DNA from: Volvox africanus | Taxonomy: Eukaryota > Chlorophyta > Chlorophyceae > Chlamydomonadales > Volvocaceae | Direction: 5' to 3' | Length of the DNA: 64,000 nucleotides | Assembly: GCA_030268105.1 (NCBI GenBank) | Contig: BSDZ01000010.1 | Span: 3,944,001 to 4,008,000, forward strand | In this document: piece by piece, positions 48,896 to 61,776 of the stretch | Layout of the letters: every line of letters begins with the position of its first letter | Position numbering within the stretch: the stretch's first letter is position 1 | The notes under the pieces: generated by a model | What the model saw: only the letters and a program-made list of their open reading frames with translations | Told to the model about the DNA's origin: nothing | Database searches by the model: none | Program-made: the position numbers and the translations under genes

Positions 48896-51800
48896 ATGAA
48901 TAATTTAATCGATGGGATTAGCCCTGACCTTGGTCAAAATATTGTCCAGGGGGCAGCAGCGGATAGGCAGAATACTCAGCAGCAAGGTCTGCAGACTCAC
49001 CACTCGGAAGGTTTTGCCGGGACGCACCGTTGCATCGGCGAAAGTCTCGGAGACGATGATGAACCGTCTCCAACTATGGAGGGCGACGCAGAAGAGTATG
49101 ACATGGAGGATAGCGGGTTGGACAATGAGCTTATAAGGCAAGAAGCCTGGGCAATCTGTCGGGTTCGCGAGCTAGCAAAGGCGTGCGCCCGTTTGTCGGG
49201 GCGGTTGCTTCCAACAGCCGTGGAGAAGGCAGCACGACGCATTGCTAGATGTAAGTTGGTGCCGTGATTACGCACAACGCCTCATATATAGTAAGAGAAT
49301 AGCCTCATCCAGACACCGCCGCCCGTTAGCACGGGGGGATGTGGGGTTGCCAGGTGTATCGGCGGCAGGGTGCGGGTTACGGGAATGCGCAGTTCTGTGG
49401 GTTTATCCAAGCTGTGAGACTGCTGTAAGGCAAGTATGTAACATCTCATGAAAGGTTAGTGTGGCATGCCGCAGCGGACGATGATGTGTGCTACGACGGC
49501 ATGAGGGGTTGATTGGCATAACACTGGCCCAGGGGCATTCGGACAGAACGGGAAACGTTTGAAGCGAACCGAAGGCGACTAAACGTCTTTAAATTCCATC
49601 CTCTTTAAGGGCGCCTCGCGGCCCCCCGTGTTCAGCACTTTGCAACTATTGATGAATGCAACGCAGCAGGCAGCTATTTTGCCTTATCTTTTTTCTTGTC
49701 GGATCGCCGGACTTGATTGCAAACGTTTATAGGATAGACCTGCTGGTGCAACGCCCAGTATGTACAGGTACCTTCGTGTACACATGCACAGTCTCACAAA
49801 CATGCCTTCCACAGCAGTATGTGTGAACTGCTCCTGGGCATGTTGCGGCGCAGTTGCATCCCGGGCTGGCGGCTTGCCCGGGGAGCCCGAGCCACTTACG
49901 GCCCTGGAGGTGGCGGCGCTGCAGACGGCGCTGCAGGTACGCGCGCGGAAAGGAGGACCGGCATCAGCGGAAAGGAGTGCGCATGGCATCTGCAAAGATA
50001 TAAGGGTGCATAGGGGACCGTTTGACATAAAGAGACACTTTGCGATCGGATTAGACGGAATAACAGGTGGCCGTATCCACACTGTTGGGGTGGTACCGTC
50101 ATGACCGCGCCATCCGCACTCTGTTCTCGCTCAGCCGGAGTGTTCTATTCACTCAGTAGGCCATTCAAAGCTGGGGAAAGCTGCCCATTCCGTCAAGAAC
50201 GCTATGTCAAAACCGCACTAAACGTGTAGAAGAATGGCAGGCGGCCGTAGAAGTCTCGGCGCCGCATTCACAAAGCGTCCCAACACAACGGAAAAACGAG
50301 GTGACTGTTGTGTGCATGTCATGGGGTGTGCACACGTTCCTGTTCGGGGTCCGTCAGAGCGGGTGGACTGGGAACCATAATTCCGTATTCTGCTTGCACG
50401 CAGGAGGCGACGGCTGCTTCGGTGTTTGTGCACATGGGGGAGCCCACGCATGAGGGAGTTGCGGCCGTTGAGCAGCTGGCCCAACAGGCTCTGGAGGGTA
50501 TAGACCTCTCCAGACCTGTGGGAGGAGGCTTGGTACCCTGGCTGGAGACGGCGGGCGGAGGCGGAGGCAGCGAGGAGGGGATTTCAGTGGAGCTGCTTGT
50601 GCGCGTGGGGCCGGAGCGGGTGAGGTGCAGGGTTTCCCCGCAGGGTTTCCCCACCAGCCGGGGATAGGCGGGCGGGGAATAGCTGAAATGGCATGGACGT
50701 GAGGTCCCCTGCACCACCGGCACACTCTTGGGTCCCTTGCATTCAGGCGGAGCTGAGGTGAAGGTTTGCAAATCTTTACATGTACAGCACGGGATATTTT
50801 TGTGTAGCTACATGCTGTGGGTCTGAAGACTTTGCGCTTCGAAAGTAATCCCCGGCGGGAGCGTACCTTTGTCTCTTACCTTTTTAACGTCGCGCGATGT
50901 GTGTGAAAATGTACGAACGTATCTCCGCGCGGTGTACGGACTTGACACTTTTTCCGGTGCATTTTACAAGTCCGCGTTCATGTGGGATGGAGAGATTCAC
51001 GTTAGCGCGATTATGAGAAGGTTTTAACATGTGCGTTTGGTCAGGTTACAGCCTGCAGTTTACTCTCCGCGTGCAAACACCCCAATACAGGGGAAGGTTT
51101 AGGGACTGCTGCCAGGCGGTAGTGGCCACAGCGAAGCAAAGCCCCCCTATCCCACACATACATACACCCCGCTGGGCTCGCCGCACAAGACTACATCCCC
51201 CACTCATGGCCACGGTCATCCGCGCCGCATGCGGATTCGGGACTTGCTCTGTACACCTCCTCCCGCGCGTACGCATTACCGCCACACATTGCCGCTCTGC
51301 ATCATGCCAGTTGGCACGTGCCCGGTTGTGCGCTGGATGGAGCGCTCTCATCTCAATAATCATTGAACGCGCCACCCGTTAGCTTGTCACATCCATCTCC
51401 CTTCCTCCGGGGCCTTTAGCATCCGGGGCCCCTTCGTACTGATTGCTGCCTGGAGCTTAACAGATAAAGCTTGACGCTGTTCGAGTAGGTTTGCCTGAGC
51501 TGCCTAAGCTGCTTCCGCCATCGCTGGTAATAACGCTGCGATCACGGACTCCAACCTCCGGCACCCTCACAGGTCTCTGCGCTGAGCTCTGCGTTCGCGT
51601 GCGTGCTGCGGCGCACCCTGACTTCCCGCAACTGCTTTTCCGTGCTGCTGCTGGCCCGCCGCCTGGGCTGCAGCATGCTTACGGAGGAGGCGCTGCTGGC
51701 GTGCATCGCCAACTTCCCTGCAGCCGTGCGGGCGGACAAGCGCCACTTCCTCATGCTTGATGACTCGCTGCTGCTTCTCATCACCTCCAACTCCAACCTG

Positions 51801-54800
51801 CAGGTGTACATGTGGGCATGTGTGGCTCGGGGGGCGCCGGAGGGGTACTTTTGAGGGAGGGGGAATTTATACCGAGTTGGGGCGCCACAATTAACAATTA
51901 TTATTCGTAGAGGCAGTAGCGGCGGGGCAGAGGGAAAGGGACGTGGGGAAAGTCGAATAAACCGAATACTGAATGCTGATACTATAAGAAACGAGGACTA
52001 ACCACCGTGAGGGTCGGTAATGATGGCCGACGTCGTCTAAAGTCAGGAAAGTAGAAACGAGCTGTGATATAGACTAGTTAGTCGCCGAGGCCGCAATTAA
52101 AGCAGTAGAAGAAGAAGAGAAGCCGTAATCATGTGTACTATCGGCCTTATTGCTGGCGGCGAAGTGAAAGCCGTGCTGAGTCCGAGGCGAAGCTGACCGG
52201 ACCGCTGGCGCTGGCGCTGTCATGCGAGTGAATCCCTCCCGACCCATCTGTGAAGAGAACCTACACGCGCCTAAACCCAACCAACCCATCCACCCAATCC
52301 GGCCAGCTCAAAGCGCGCGCGCGTACCGTACCAACCGAACCAAGCACGGTTCCGCGCGAACCCACTCACCTTGGTGGAGGGGGACAGCGGCGGCAGTAGC
52401 AGCCAAAAGGGAAAGGGCGTGCACATGTGAGAGGGAGAAGAACAACGAAACACGCAAACGAAAAGAAGAGACGCGAGAGAACCGCTCCAAGGCAGTTAAG
52501 GCAAGGCTAAGGAACCGTGCACCCGGGAGAACTGTGCCACTGAGGTTTGTCGGAAACGAGCAAGATGTGAAGGAATAGCAAGGAAGTAATGAATGACATT
52601 GGGCGTGGGGGAGAGGGCGGAGGGGAGATGGAGCTGATAATGGACTAAGGGCTCACTAAACGGGGTGAGGGAGGATTGATGTTGCCAGCTACCTTGTGAG
52701 GGGGGTTAAGGGGTTTGGGACTGGTGCACGGCAGCGACGACACCATCGAGTACTGCTGGGGGCCATCAGTGGAGAGGCTTCTGGGGTGCCTGCCGGCTGG
52801 TCGATGGCGCACACACGGCCACTGCAAATGAGGCAGATGAGGCGGCACTGATCCTGGCGCAAAAGGATTTCATATTTATCTAATATTGTATTCATTATTT
52901 GATTCTCTAAATTAATTATTGGTACTAGTATAACGTACCATATTTGTACATACTATGTCAATACTTATTAACGAATTGACTTGGCAAACTCTTAATAAAA
53001 TTAAGGTATGGGCACTAAATCATCTTATATCAATTTTTTATAAGTATCAGGGAGATGTTCCCAAATAGTGGGGGGGACGTAAGTGTCATAAGAGGCGGGC
53101 AAAGGCGAAATTGTGACTATGTGACGCTTACTTACCACTAATTGTGATGGACGCTCGAAGTAACGGGCAACGATAGTTGGTTGGGTACCGAGAAAGGGTC
53201 TCACAATTGTCGTACATCGCTTTTAAGCCCGACTTCCGCTGGAGCGTGCTCCTCCTTGACCTTGACCTAGACCCTTGCCCGTTGTGTTGTCCGCTTGTGA
53301 AATGTCCTCTTGCTCAGGTGCTTGAGGAGCTGGAAGTGTGGCAGGCCATTGCGGAATGGGTGCAGCATGCCTGGGAGTCCCGCCGCTGCCATCTGTACGA
53401 CCTGCTGCAGGCGGGCGTGCGGCTGTCCCATCTGGACACGCTCCAGCTTAGCCAGCTGCAACGGCATCCCCTGCTAGTGGCTGAGCCGGGGCCGGGGGCC
53501 CAGCTGGTGAGCGCCGCGTATAGCGCCCGGATTCTCAGCAACGTCCACCAGAGCCGTAGCCGACAGCGGGGCAGTGTTGGGACGGGTGTCTTAGAGGCAG
53601 GGATACACGCGCATCCAGCAGCGCACGCTGGCCCCGTGCCATCGCAGCAGCAGGTTTTGCAGTACACCCGATCATCACTGTCCCAACCGCAGCAGCCTAG
53701 CCATCACCACCACCAGCAGCAACAACAACAACAACAACAACCGGAGCGGCCCAAACCACATGCGGCGCTACAGCAGCTCATTGGGAGCTTGCAAGCGCGG
53801 GCTGCAGCTGCCAAAGCCAGACAACAGCAACAACTGCTACTGCAACAACAACAACAACAACAACAACCGCAACAACAACCGCAACAGCAGCAAGGGACAA
53901 TAGCGATTGAAACAGGGAAAGAGGTGCAAGAGCGGTCTGGCCTGACGGGCGGGAGCTCCAGTACTGCCCTATCCCGTAGCCCCATTTCTCCCGCGGGCGC
54001 TACCCCGCCTGTGGTGTCCGCCGGCGTTGCAAACCCCCTTATCTCTGCCAAACAAGATCCCGAGACCAGTCCGAGGCCATCCGTCAGTCCTACAACGGTG
54101 CCGCAGTCGCTGCAGCAGCAACGACGGCCGAGTCAGGGTCCCTTGTCGCAGCAGACGAGGGAGGTGCAGGGGGGTGCAAGCGGTGGTAGCGCCGACAAGC
54201 GGCAGCTAGCTTCTGCATTGGCGCAGGCGATTGCCAAGGCAGCAGCTAAGCAGGGCCTTCCCCGCATTCAGGTGGGTGCTGGAGGCCAAATCACGCCAGG
54301 CGCGGTTCAGGCGGCACTGAGTGCAGCCCAGAAGCAGATAGCGGCCAACCCGCAGCTGCAGGAAATGCTACGCGAGGCCAAGGCACAGATTGCGCAGCCT
54401 TCACCGCAGCATGCCTTGAGGCCGCAGCAGAGTGAGCATGCGGCCCCCCCCGGTGGGGGAAGTCCGGAGGATCAGCAGCAGCAAGATCAGCACCATCGCC
54501 TCGAAGCCTCGTCTTCTGGCGCAGGCACGAAACCTTCCCTTTCCTCACCAGGCCCCCTGGCGAGCCCGGCGTCCTCACCCTCTCCCCGTGTCATCAGCCA
54601 CGGCATTGCTTCCCAACTGCCGCTGTCTGGGTCGCACCTAGCACTGATACAGCCACTGCAACAGGAGCCGGGTCGCCCAGCACAGCCGCAGCAACCCATG
54701 GCCCTGGCGCCGCAGCAGCTGCTCCAGATTGCGGCTGCAGTACAGAAGGCTGTCCGCAGCGGCCAGCCGCAGCCGCCGCACGTGCGCCACCAGCTTCAAC

Positions 54801-55348
54801 AACTTCAGGCCTTCATATCCCGCCAGCTGGCCGCCACTCCTCCCGGCTCTTCACAGCAGCCACTGCTGCTGGCGCTGCAGTCAATGCTTGCTGGAGCGGC
54901 CACGAGCACAGATACGTCACCGCACGCCGGACACCATGCAGGCGGGCTGCACCAGCCGGCTCTAGTTAGGGACCAACCCCTACTGCAGCGGCCGCAGGTG
55001 GCGGAGCGACAGCCAAGATTGGCGCAGGGCAGCAGCTCAGGCGATCAGCGGGAGTTACAACACCAACAGCAAGAGCAGCAGGAGGATGAGGGGATTATGC
55101 ATGCCGAAGGAAGCAGGGTTGAGGAACAGGATGACGCACATGACCAGTGCGGCGGGGGGCAAGGCGACCCGGACAAACCCCATGCGGATGCTACGCCGTC
55201 CGATGGCGCAGGCGGGCAGTTAGCCAGGAGCTCCGGAGCTCCGTCCGGGGACGGCGAGGAGGAGGAGGGTGTACAGAGTGGAGGATTTGGACGTGAGGCG
55301 GCTTGGGCAGAAACAGAGCCCGAGCCTAAGCGCCGCCGGCAGCACTAG
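48896..55348 (+). CDS. BACK-domain (BTB/BACK-like) protein with long Gln-rich tail
   Basis: Exons: 48896-49250, about 49815-49936, 50404-50619, 51573-51803 and 53318-55348. Exon 1 gives an acidic region with a helix ending LLPTAVEKAARRIAR. Exon 3 ends ISVELLVRVGPER, which resembles the opening strand of a BTB fold. Exons 51573 and 53318 encode a clear BACK domain: LTSRNCFSVLLLARRLGCSM, ACIANFPAAV, then VWQAIAEWVQHAWESRRCH, LLQAGVRLSHLDTL and LQRHPLL. BACK usually follows BTB in Cul3 substrate adaptors. Most of the BTB core is not found between exons 3 and 51573; short candidates are 50971-51000 and 51059-51070. The last about 550 residues are Gln/Pro/Ser-rich with poly-Gln near 53708-53900 and a basic end (PKRRRQH), suggesting a nuclear role. 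NAGNAG acceptors at 49815/49818 are phase-equivalent. Confidence 0.8.
52868..53060. other. Strongly AT-rich block in intron of BACK gene
   Basis: About 190 bp far richer in A+T than its surroundings (for example TTAATAAAATTAAGGTATGG), with sharp edges, lying in the intron 51804-53317. Its composition suits organellar DNA inserted into the nucleus, but no organellar gene was recognised. Confidence 0.5.
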
Positions 55349-56694
55349 CGGCGCTTGGTATCATCGACACAGCTTTGTTATGTAGCACAGTTTACATGGG
55401 TGTTTAGCTATTTAGGCAGCTGCGTGTATTGATCAGGGTTCTGCAGTCGCTCGGGCGGAAGCTGCAGGAGTTGGGGGTGCGGACGCCGAGCAGGCTCATC
55501 CGGAGCTTGCCCAACTAATAATATGTCCTCTCGGCTGGCTGCCCTTAGCAACTGGGCTGCGCCTGTCGTCCAACAACTCCCAATAGAGCAAGCTTCTGTT
55601 ACATGTGTGTGTGGGGGGTGGGGGGGATCTTTGCTGCACAGCAGAGGTCCCCCATATGTTTGGCGCGCGTCGCACCTGTGCGGTGTGTTGTGCTCACACT
55701 GAAACTCCGTCAATTATCGTGTGAACGTTCCGGCAAACTGCACTGCTCTGTCCCAACCTCCGACCGCCAGAATGCGTCTACCACGCCTGCGTGCGCTCCC
55801 ATCCTCCCTACTTGAAGCGCGTCCTAACTTTCCCCCGAGTCCATCTCGCATACGTCCCGAGCGTGAGACGGAGTCCGCATCTGCTAGGACCGTTCTTAAA
55901 CCCGCGGTAAAAAGACACGACATCATGTTCAGACAAACACACGTATTCTGTCGAGGGTGCTTATCGACAGCTAGTGATTAGCTGAATGGGTAAAACACTC
56001 GGGAAGCCATGCACTGATAAGTGCGTGAAACCAATTAATATTTCTATTTCCAGTACACATGGAAGCACGAATCGCCTGCTGATCTAACAAATGAACGCGG
56101 GTCCACCCACACCAAGCGGGACTGAATCACAGCCACAAGCCAAGTCGATCAGCCAAGAATGGCATATCTGATATTATTCCCTTTTTGCTTTCCAACAGTC
56201 ACTTTCTACGACCAAGCTTTATTTTCCCTTGCACTACGTTGGTACAGAAAGCGCCTCGCAGTTCATTTAGGATACTTCTTAATGGCTACCTCGCGTAAGC
56301 TTCCTAGGTTGGTGCCAACATCTGGGCGCGCCACAAACTTAGCCAACCACCTATGCACTTATGCGCTAATCCAGGATGCCGGCCATATTAGGACCAAGCC
56401 ACGGCTGCATCCCAACGGAAGCCTCAAGCCTACAACGAAGCATACGTCTTCTCGAATGCGCACCACGATCAAGCTCAAGGAAACTGCAGGAGATCCCCAG
56501 AGCAACCCGTTTTGCACTTATCACACTGACGGCCGCCTTATCCTTGCAGTGATAAGTTGGTTAGCCGATTGGCAACTCCACATTACTTCCCGACTGCCCC
56601 GCTGCTTCCAGCCTGCAACCTGCGGGCTTAGGCGATCCGCGGCTTTTGCCGCGCCCCAACGTCCCTGGCTCCGCACCTACACCCCAAGCCTGCG
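55349..56694. other. Convergent intergenic, BACK gene / ZIP gene
   Basis: Holds both 3' UTRs. At 55420-55519 a CAG acceptor is followed by an open helix-like frame (LRVLIRVLQSLGRKLQELGV, then RTPSRLIRSLPN, stop), possibly an alternative last exon of the BACK gene; otherwise nothing is seen. Confidence 0.4.
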
Positions 56695-59600
56695 TCACCG
56701 TGCTGCAGTCCACACCGTTCCCGTCCTAGGTGCCAGGCAGTACGGCGTTCCTGCGCACAGCCCGATCTGCAGTAGTGCTAGCAGCACTCCAAGCCCCATG
56801 CCGATGCTTACTCCTAGCTGCACCTTGCGCGGCTTGAAATGCACTGCTGCAGGCCACAGGTAGCCCACAGAAGCTAGCAGCAGGCCTCCTGACGTGAAGG
56901 CACGCAGACGGTCAGCCAAGCGTGTAGGGTCGAAGACGATGTCCTCCGCGGCGACTCGACCACATGGAAGCGGTAGTAGCAGCAGGGATACGCCTCCCAA
57001 AAGGGTTGCGCCCAGCAGCCCAGCGGCGGCAGCTGGCAGGCGCCAGCCAGGGTTACCGGCAACAGCGCGCACGATGCCCACGCAGGCCACCCCCGGCGCT
57101 ATGCCTGTGCGGCATAGTGGAGAGGGATGAGTAATTGGGTTCTCAGTGCAGATGCCGCGACGACAAGACTCGTGCGCACACCGGTGCGGCTTAGCGCACG
57201 TGGGCTAGGTGGTGGGCATACGGCCCGGGCAACACACTACTGATATCTTGATTAAAAACCAGGGAGGGGCTGAATATCGCCTTACCCTTGAAAACCCATC
57301 TTAGGCAAAATGTGGGCCCGCACTGGACCAGCTTCTTGCTTAAGGAAATCATTCGCCTACGGAAACGTCATTTACACAATGCCTGTTGCCGATGTCTCAC
57401 GAGACATCAGTAACACACGGGATTCCAAGAGAGTAGAGAGAGTTACAAGCTGTTTGGGGGTTTGCAACCGCCCTTGAGACATGTTCGGCAGCTGAATCCC
57501 TCTCCTATATAATCCCCACTGCCAAGGGGAGCCACCGAACTCACCTCTCAGGACCAGCGGTGGAAGCAGGGTGGACGCATTCCCCAGGTTCCGAATCAGA
57601 ACCTCGGCCACTTCGTAAGCAGCCGGCACCATGCCCATCAACAGCATGGCACCCACTACTATCGCCGCGCGTACGCATTCCCCCGGCCGATTCGCAGCGG
57701 GCAGCAGGTCCATAGGTGTCCCCCATGTGTCGGCCAACTGTGCGTTTCAAATAAACCACGAAGAGGACAGTGAAAGGGGACGCGCAGCAGGGAGAGTGAG
57801 GAGGGGAGACATGGAGGGGGAACAGGAATAAGTATCTGGTCCTGGACAAACAGAGAAGGCAGGGTCACGGGAACATACAACAATGGCAGGGGTGGATGGG
57901 GAAGGTAAAATGGGTTGACGCGTACTTGTCGTAAAAGTGATAATTTCCAAAAGAGAGTGATTTGAACGGATATAGAATAGGTCATACCACGGGTCATACC
58001 ATTTGGCATACCACGAACGGCTGCTTGTCATCTAGCACCGCAGACACTGCATGTATTGGGCTAGCATGCAACAACAGCCCTTCGACTTCTCCACTCCTAC
58101 GGGACCGACGGTCCGACGGGAGTTCGCATATCTTATGCACCCGCCATTACCCCACATCCTGACCACCAATTTCACACCTTTACGTCACAGTCCTTGCAGC
58201 TGCAGTTGCCCTGGCAATGCAGCTCCCTGGACTGCGATGTCAGCCAGCTGGCCATACCGCTGCCATCATCTGAGGCGGAGTGCAGCGGCCCGCCACCGCC
58301 GAAGCCGTTCCGGCGCTCCAGGCCCGCTGCGCCCATGATTCGGGGCCCCGCAGCGACGCCTGTCGCATGCACCGTGGTGATGGCGGCACCACTGTGGCCG
58401 TTTTGGTACGGTCCGCCAGTGGGGCCCCAGTGCTGGGTATCGTCGCTAGTGTCTTGTACTTGGCCGCCAATGGCCACAGCCAACGCTCCAGGTGGGAACT
58501 GCATTTGCAGCTGCTGGAGCTGCTTCTCGTTGCGGTGATGTGCGGCCGGAAGAACCGTCCGGGCTCCGATTCCCGCATCCAGGGGAATGCCCAGCTCTAT
58601 GCCGAGGGACACGGACCCTCCCTCTGCGTCCTTAGACTCTCCATCGCCGTGGTGGGCACCGGGAAGCGCCCGCAGAAGAGTTGTCGAAGCACACCACAGT
58701 GCGGCGCAGGTCGCTGCGCCGGCCGCAGCCCACAACACTGCTGCGTGCTTTCTCAGGTAATGGTGATCCAGGCCAAGTCCATGGGTGTGGTGCTGATGGT
58801 GACTGAGCAGCGCGGTGGCCAGGCCTGCGAGGCCCGCCCATGTGCTGGCACCCACTGACACGCCCATGCTGAGAGGCAGGGAGGGCAGCAGTGTGCCCGC
58901 CAGGCCCGCAGCAGCGCACGGCAGCACGAATCCCGGCAACAGCAGCAGCAGGTCGGGCACCAGTACGGACACGTCCGCAGCGATGGGTGAGGCCACGGAG
59001 CCGTCCGCGCGCTCTAGCTTCGCGATCACCATGCTGATGCATTGAAGCCTGTTGTGCGTGGCGCCGACGATGAAAGTTCAGACGGAGGGGGTCGTACGCG
59101 ACATACGTCAAATTGGATGATAGGTGTTGGGTGATGACCATATTCATGGATTGCCAGAAATTGCAGGATTACGCGTCGTACATGAAGTGCTGTCAGCTTG
59201 CAATGATGGAGAACTCTGGTATGATGATGATGATGGTGGTGATGATGATGATGATGATGATACCGCATGTGTAGATACCGTATGGACATCGTAGCCCCAC
59301 TCTCCGAAACCCTAGGCCCACTAGGCTCACGCCAGGCCACCTTAGTTACGCCCGTCCCAACCGGTTAGGGCACCCTGGCAGCTGCGCCCCTGGATGCACC
59401 CCACCATTGAGCACATCACCAAGTCCAAGGCACTCGAAGCTATCTTGGACTTGCACAGAAACTGCCCAACTCTTCCGTTCCTTTCCAGTTTAGCTTTCCT
59501 GTTAGGGAACTCCGTGGCCCCGAACAGTCCAAAAAACAAATCTCCATAGACCTGGTCTCGTTCGGCGGTTCCTGGAATCAGCCCTCCTCGCCGAGTGTAG

Positions 59601-61074
59601 CCATGGACGTTTGCTATTAGCGACGCATCAACCAGGCGACTGCCCCGCAACCATGACCCTTACGTTCTGTGGCCTATATTTGACCATCCCATCCAATTTG
59701 GCCAGGAGCCGCCCCATCCTATCCCTAACAGAAGCCGTCCGGTGCATGTTGCCACCCAGGAAGGATACCCCATTCCTTCCCTCCCCTCCACGCTCAGCAA
59801 GCTCCCTTTCCCATCGAGCTCCCCAGGACTCACGCTGCGGCAGACAGCGTGGCAGCAGTGGCCACGTGCCCGTGCTCAGCCGACTCCAGAGCATCCGGAA
59901 TGAGCTCCGCAAATACAATCCAAATCATGCAGCCAGCTGCAAAACCCAGCGCGATGGGCAACAGACCCGTGAATGTTTCCACAAACAAATACGATGGCAC
60001 CGCCACGATGCCCTGCGGCAGCGCTGATAGAAGTGTCCAATACAACGCCGTGCGAGGAGGCGTGCCTCGTGCCACCATAATGGTTGCCACTGCCATGCCT
60101 TCGGGAATGTTGTGCAACCCGATGGCAATAGTCACGAGCAGGCCTTGTGCCCAGCCGCGCGGGCCGCTAAAGGAAACCCCCACGCCTGAGCCTTCGCCAA
60201 AGGCGTGAGCCGCCATGACGCCAATGATCAGCATGGCTTTGCGGGCGTCAGCTCCCTGCAGGTCCGAAAACGTGACGTCCTCAAATTTTGACAGCCAGGA
60301 CTGGCTATAGGCCATAGCCAAAACCCCCAGCAGGATGCCACCAAGCACCAACGACGCACTGTAGGCCTTGGACTCCTCCAGCAGGTCGAAACTGGCGGCC
60401 AGCATAACACCGCAGCCAACCGCGTTGGCAATGCCAGACCAATAGGGGTTGAGCTTGCCAGTAAAGAGGTAAGGTAGTGCACCGACGCCCGTGAGCAGCG
60501 CCATGACCATGGTCATTGCAAGAAGCAGCCACAGGGAAACGGAGGGGTTGGCCACGGCATCCCTGGCGGCAGATCCTGCGTCTGACTTTCGGGACTCTCC
60601 AAAGGTAGAAAGTGATTCATGGCTGAGGTCAGCGGCGCCGCGAACGCCAATGTGCGCGTGGAGCACTGGAAGGGGGGCATCAGTTGCGATGCTGCCGTCC
60701 GGGGCCCGTGCAAGGTCTGTACCACGCTTCGCTGCTGCCTCTCGCAAGCCGTTGCCGTGTCCCTCGCTCGATGCTGTTGCCTACGGGTATGCATTTCAAG
60801 CATCGGCCGCGGATCAGAGGCATTCTAGACAAGGCCTGAGCTGACCGTATGATGGTAATGCCAATCAATCATGATTAGTCGCCAGTAACCTCACAGCGCG
60901 ATATTCCAGTGTAGTAGAGGATATATGCACGAGCGGTCGCTTCAGCGGAGGTACACAGGCTTATGCCCGGCTGAAGGTTGCAAAATCACCTGGTATCATC
61001 TGAATGCGTACCTGAGAGAAGAAGAAAAGCGCCCCTAGTAAGAGCACCAGTAGGGCACCGTGTCCAAGTGTCAT
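56695..61074 (-). CDS. ZIP-family metal transporter (plant At3g08650-like), 5 exons
   Basis: Exons 61012-61074, 59834-60780, 58178-59048, 57545-57737 and 56695-57104; phases agree, about 827 aa. Exon 1 encodes a signal peptide (MTLGHGALLVLLLGALFFF). Exon 2 carries the ZIP core: membrane helices from about residue 103, the metal-site helices HAFGEG (213-218) and HNIPEG (244-249), and ELIPDA near 313. Exon 3 adds helices, a His cluster (SHHQHHTHGLGLDHH), a long low-complexity loop and a Cys cluster (CQGNCSCKDC). Exons 4-5 give the last helices, ending in GTPYCLAP as in the plant family. Function: import of zinc or a related divalent metal into the cytosol from the outside or an organelle; the membrane is not determined. 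At about 827 aa it is longer than plant relatives of about 600 aa because of exon 3. The exon 3 donor could also be at 58184, in the same phase. Confidence 0.92.
59220..59260. repeat. (GAT)n microsatellite
   Basis: A GAT/GGT trinucleotide run inside the ZIP intron 59049-59833. Confidence 0.9.
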
Positions 61075-61776
61075 GCTGCTTCCGGGACCTCGGTCAGCTT
61101 CCAAACCCAACCGAAGTCCAGCCTGGGGTTCTGCCAATGTTAAACTGCAATAGCATTGTAGTAATTAGCAATAAATTGTGATTTGAAGCTTCATCAGTAG
61201 AGGTTGTCAATCGAGAACCTGTTGCGCAGGACTGTAATTAGCTCATCACTGCGCTACGTTTAGACTTAAGTATGCCGTGTCAGGTAACGGTGCGAGTAGA
61301 AGACTGTAACTGTAGTGCTCATTTCTTAAACTTGATGCTTCGACTCCAGCTTCCTTGCCGTAGTCCGTTAACGACCAGCTTATAATCAGCAGATTTGCTT
61401 CTATATAACCTCGCAGTAAATTCGCTCAACATATTCCTCCTGAATGCGAGATGCTCCTTGACATGATCAAAGCGGCAACGACTGAATCAGTTGGGAAGGG
61501 GGAGGCTTCAGTGGCCTAAGCAATCGAGGTGTTTATAAAATCTTATTGATCTACTAGAAGAAGTTTGGGATCATTACCATAGTATCGCACACAGTGTTCT
61601 CCGCCTGCGGGGGAGCTACACTTTTGCACATTCAAGGAGTTGCAATCGTGTGCGAATACTTGAAGTGGTATTCGCCATGACCAGGTTTTTCTTGATTTGC
61701 GTGGATACATGGCCCCTGCAAGGCTGCACTTGGATTGTGCCTGTCATATGTCATGGCGTCTTCTTGCTCCTAAACC

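Noticed and set aside
53704..54051. Cys-rich minus-strand frame
   Set aside because: The Cys run is simply the antisense reading of the poly-Gln repeat in the BACK gene.
56159..56863. 234-codon open frame on the + strand
   Set aside because: Its right part is antisense to the last exon of the ZIP gene and the rest shows no domain, splice structure or compositional coding signal.
58632..59147. Arg/Gly-rich 171-codon minus frame
   Set aside because: Shifted reading of ZIP exon 3; the other frame carries the membrane helices and joins in phase.
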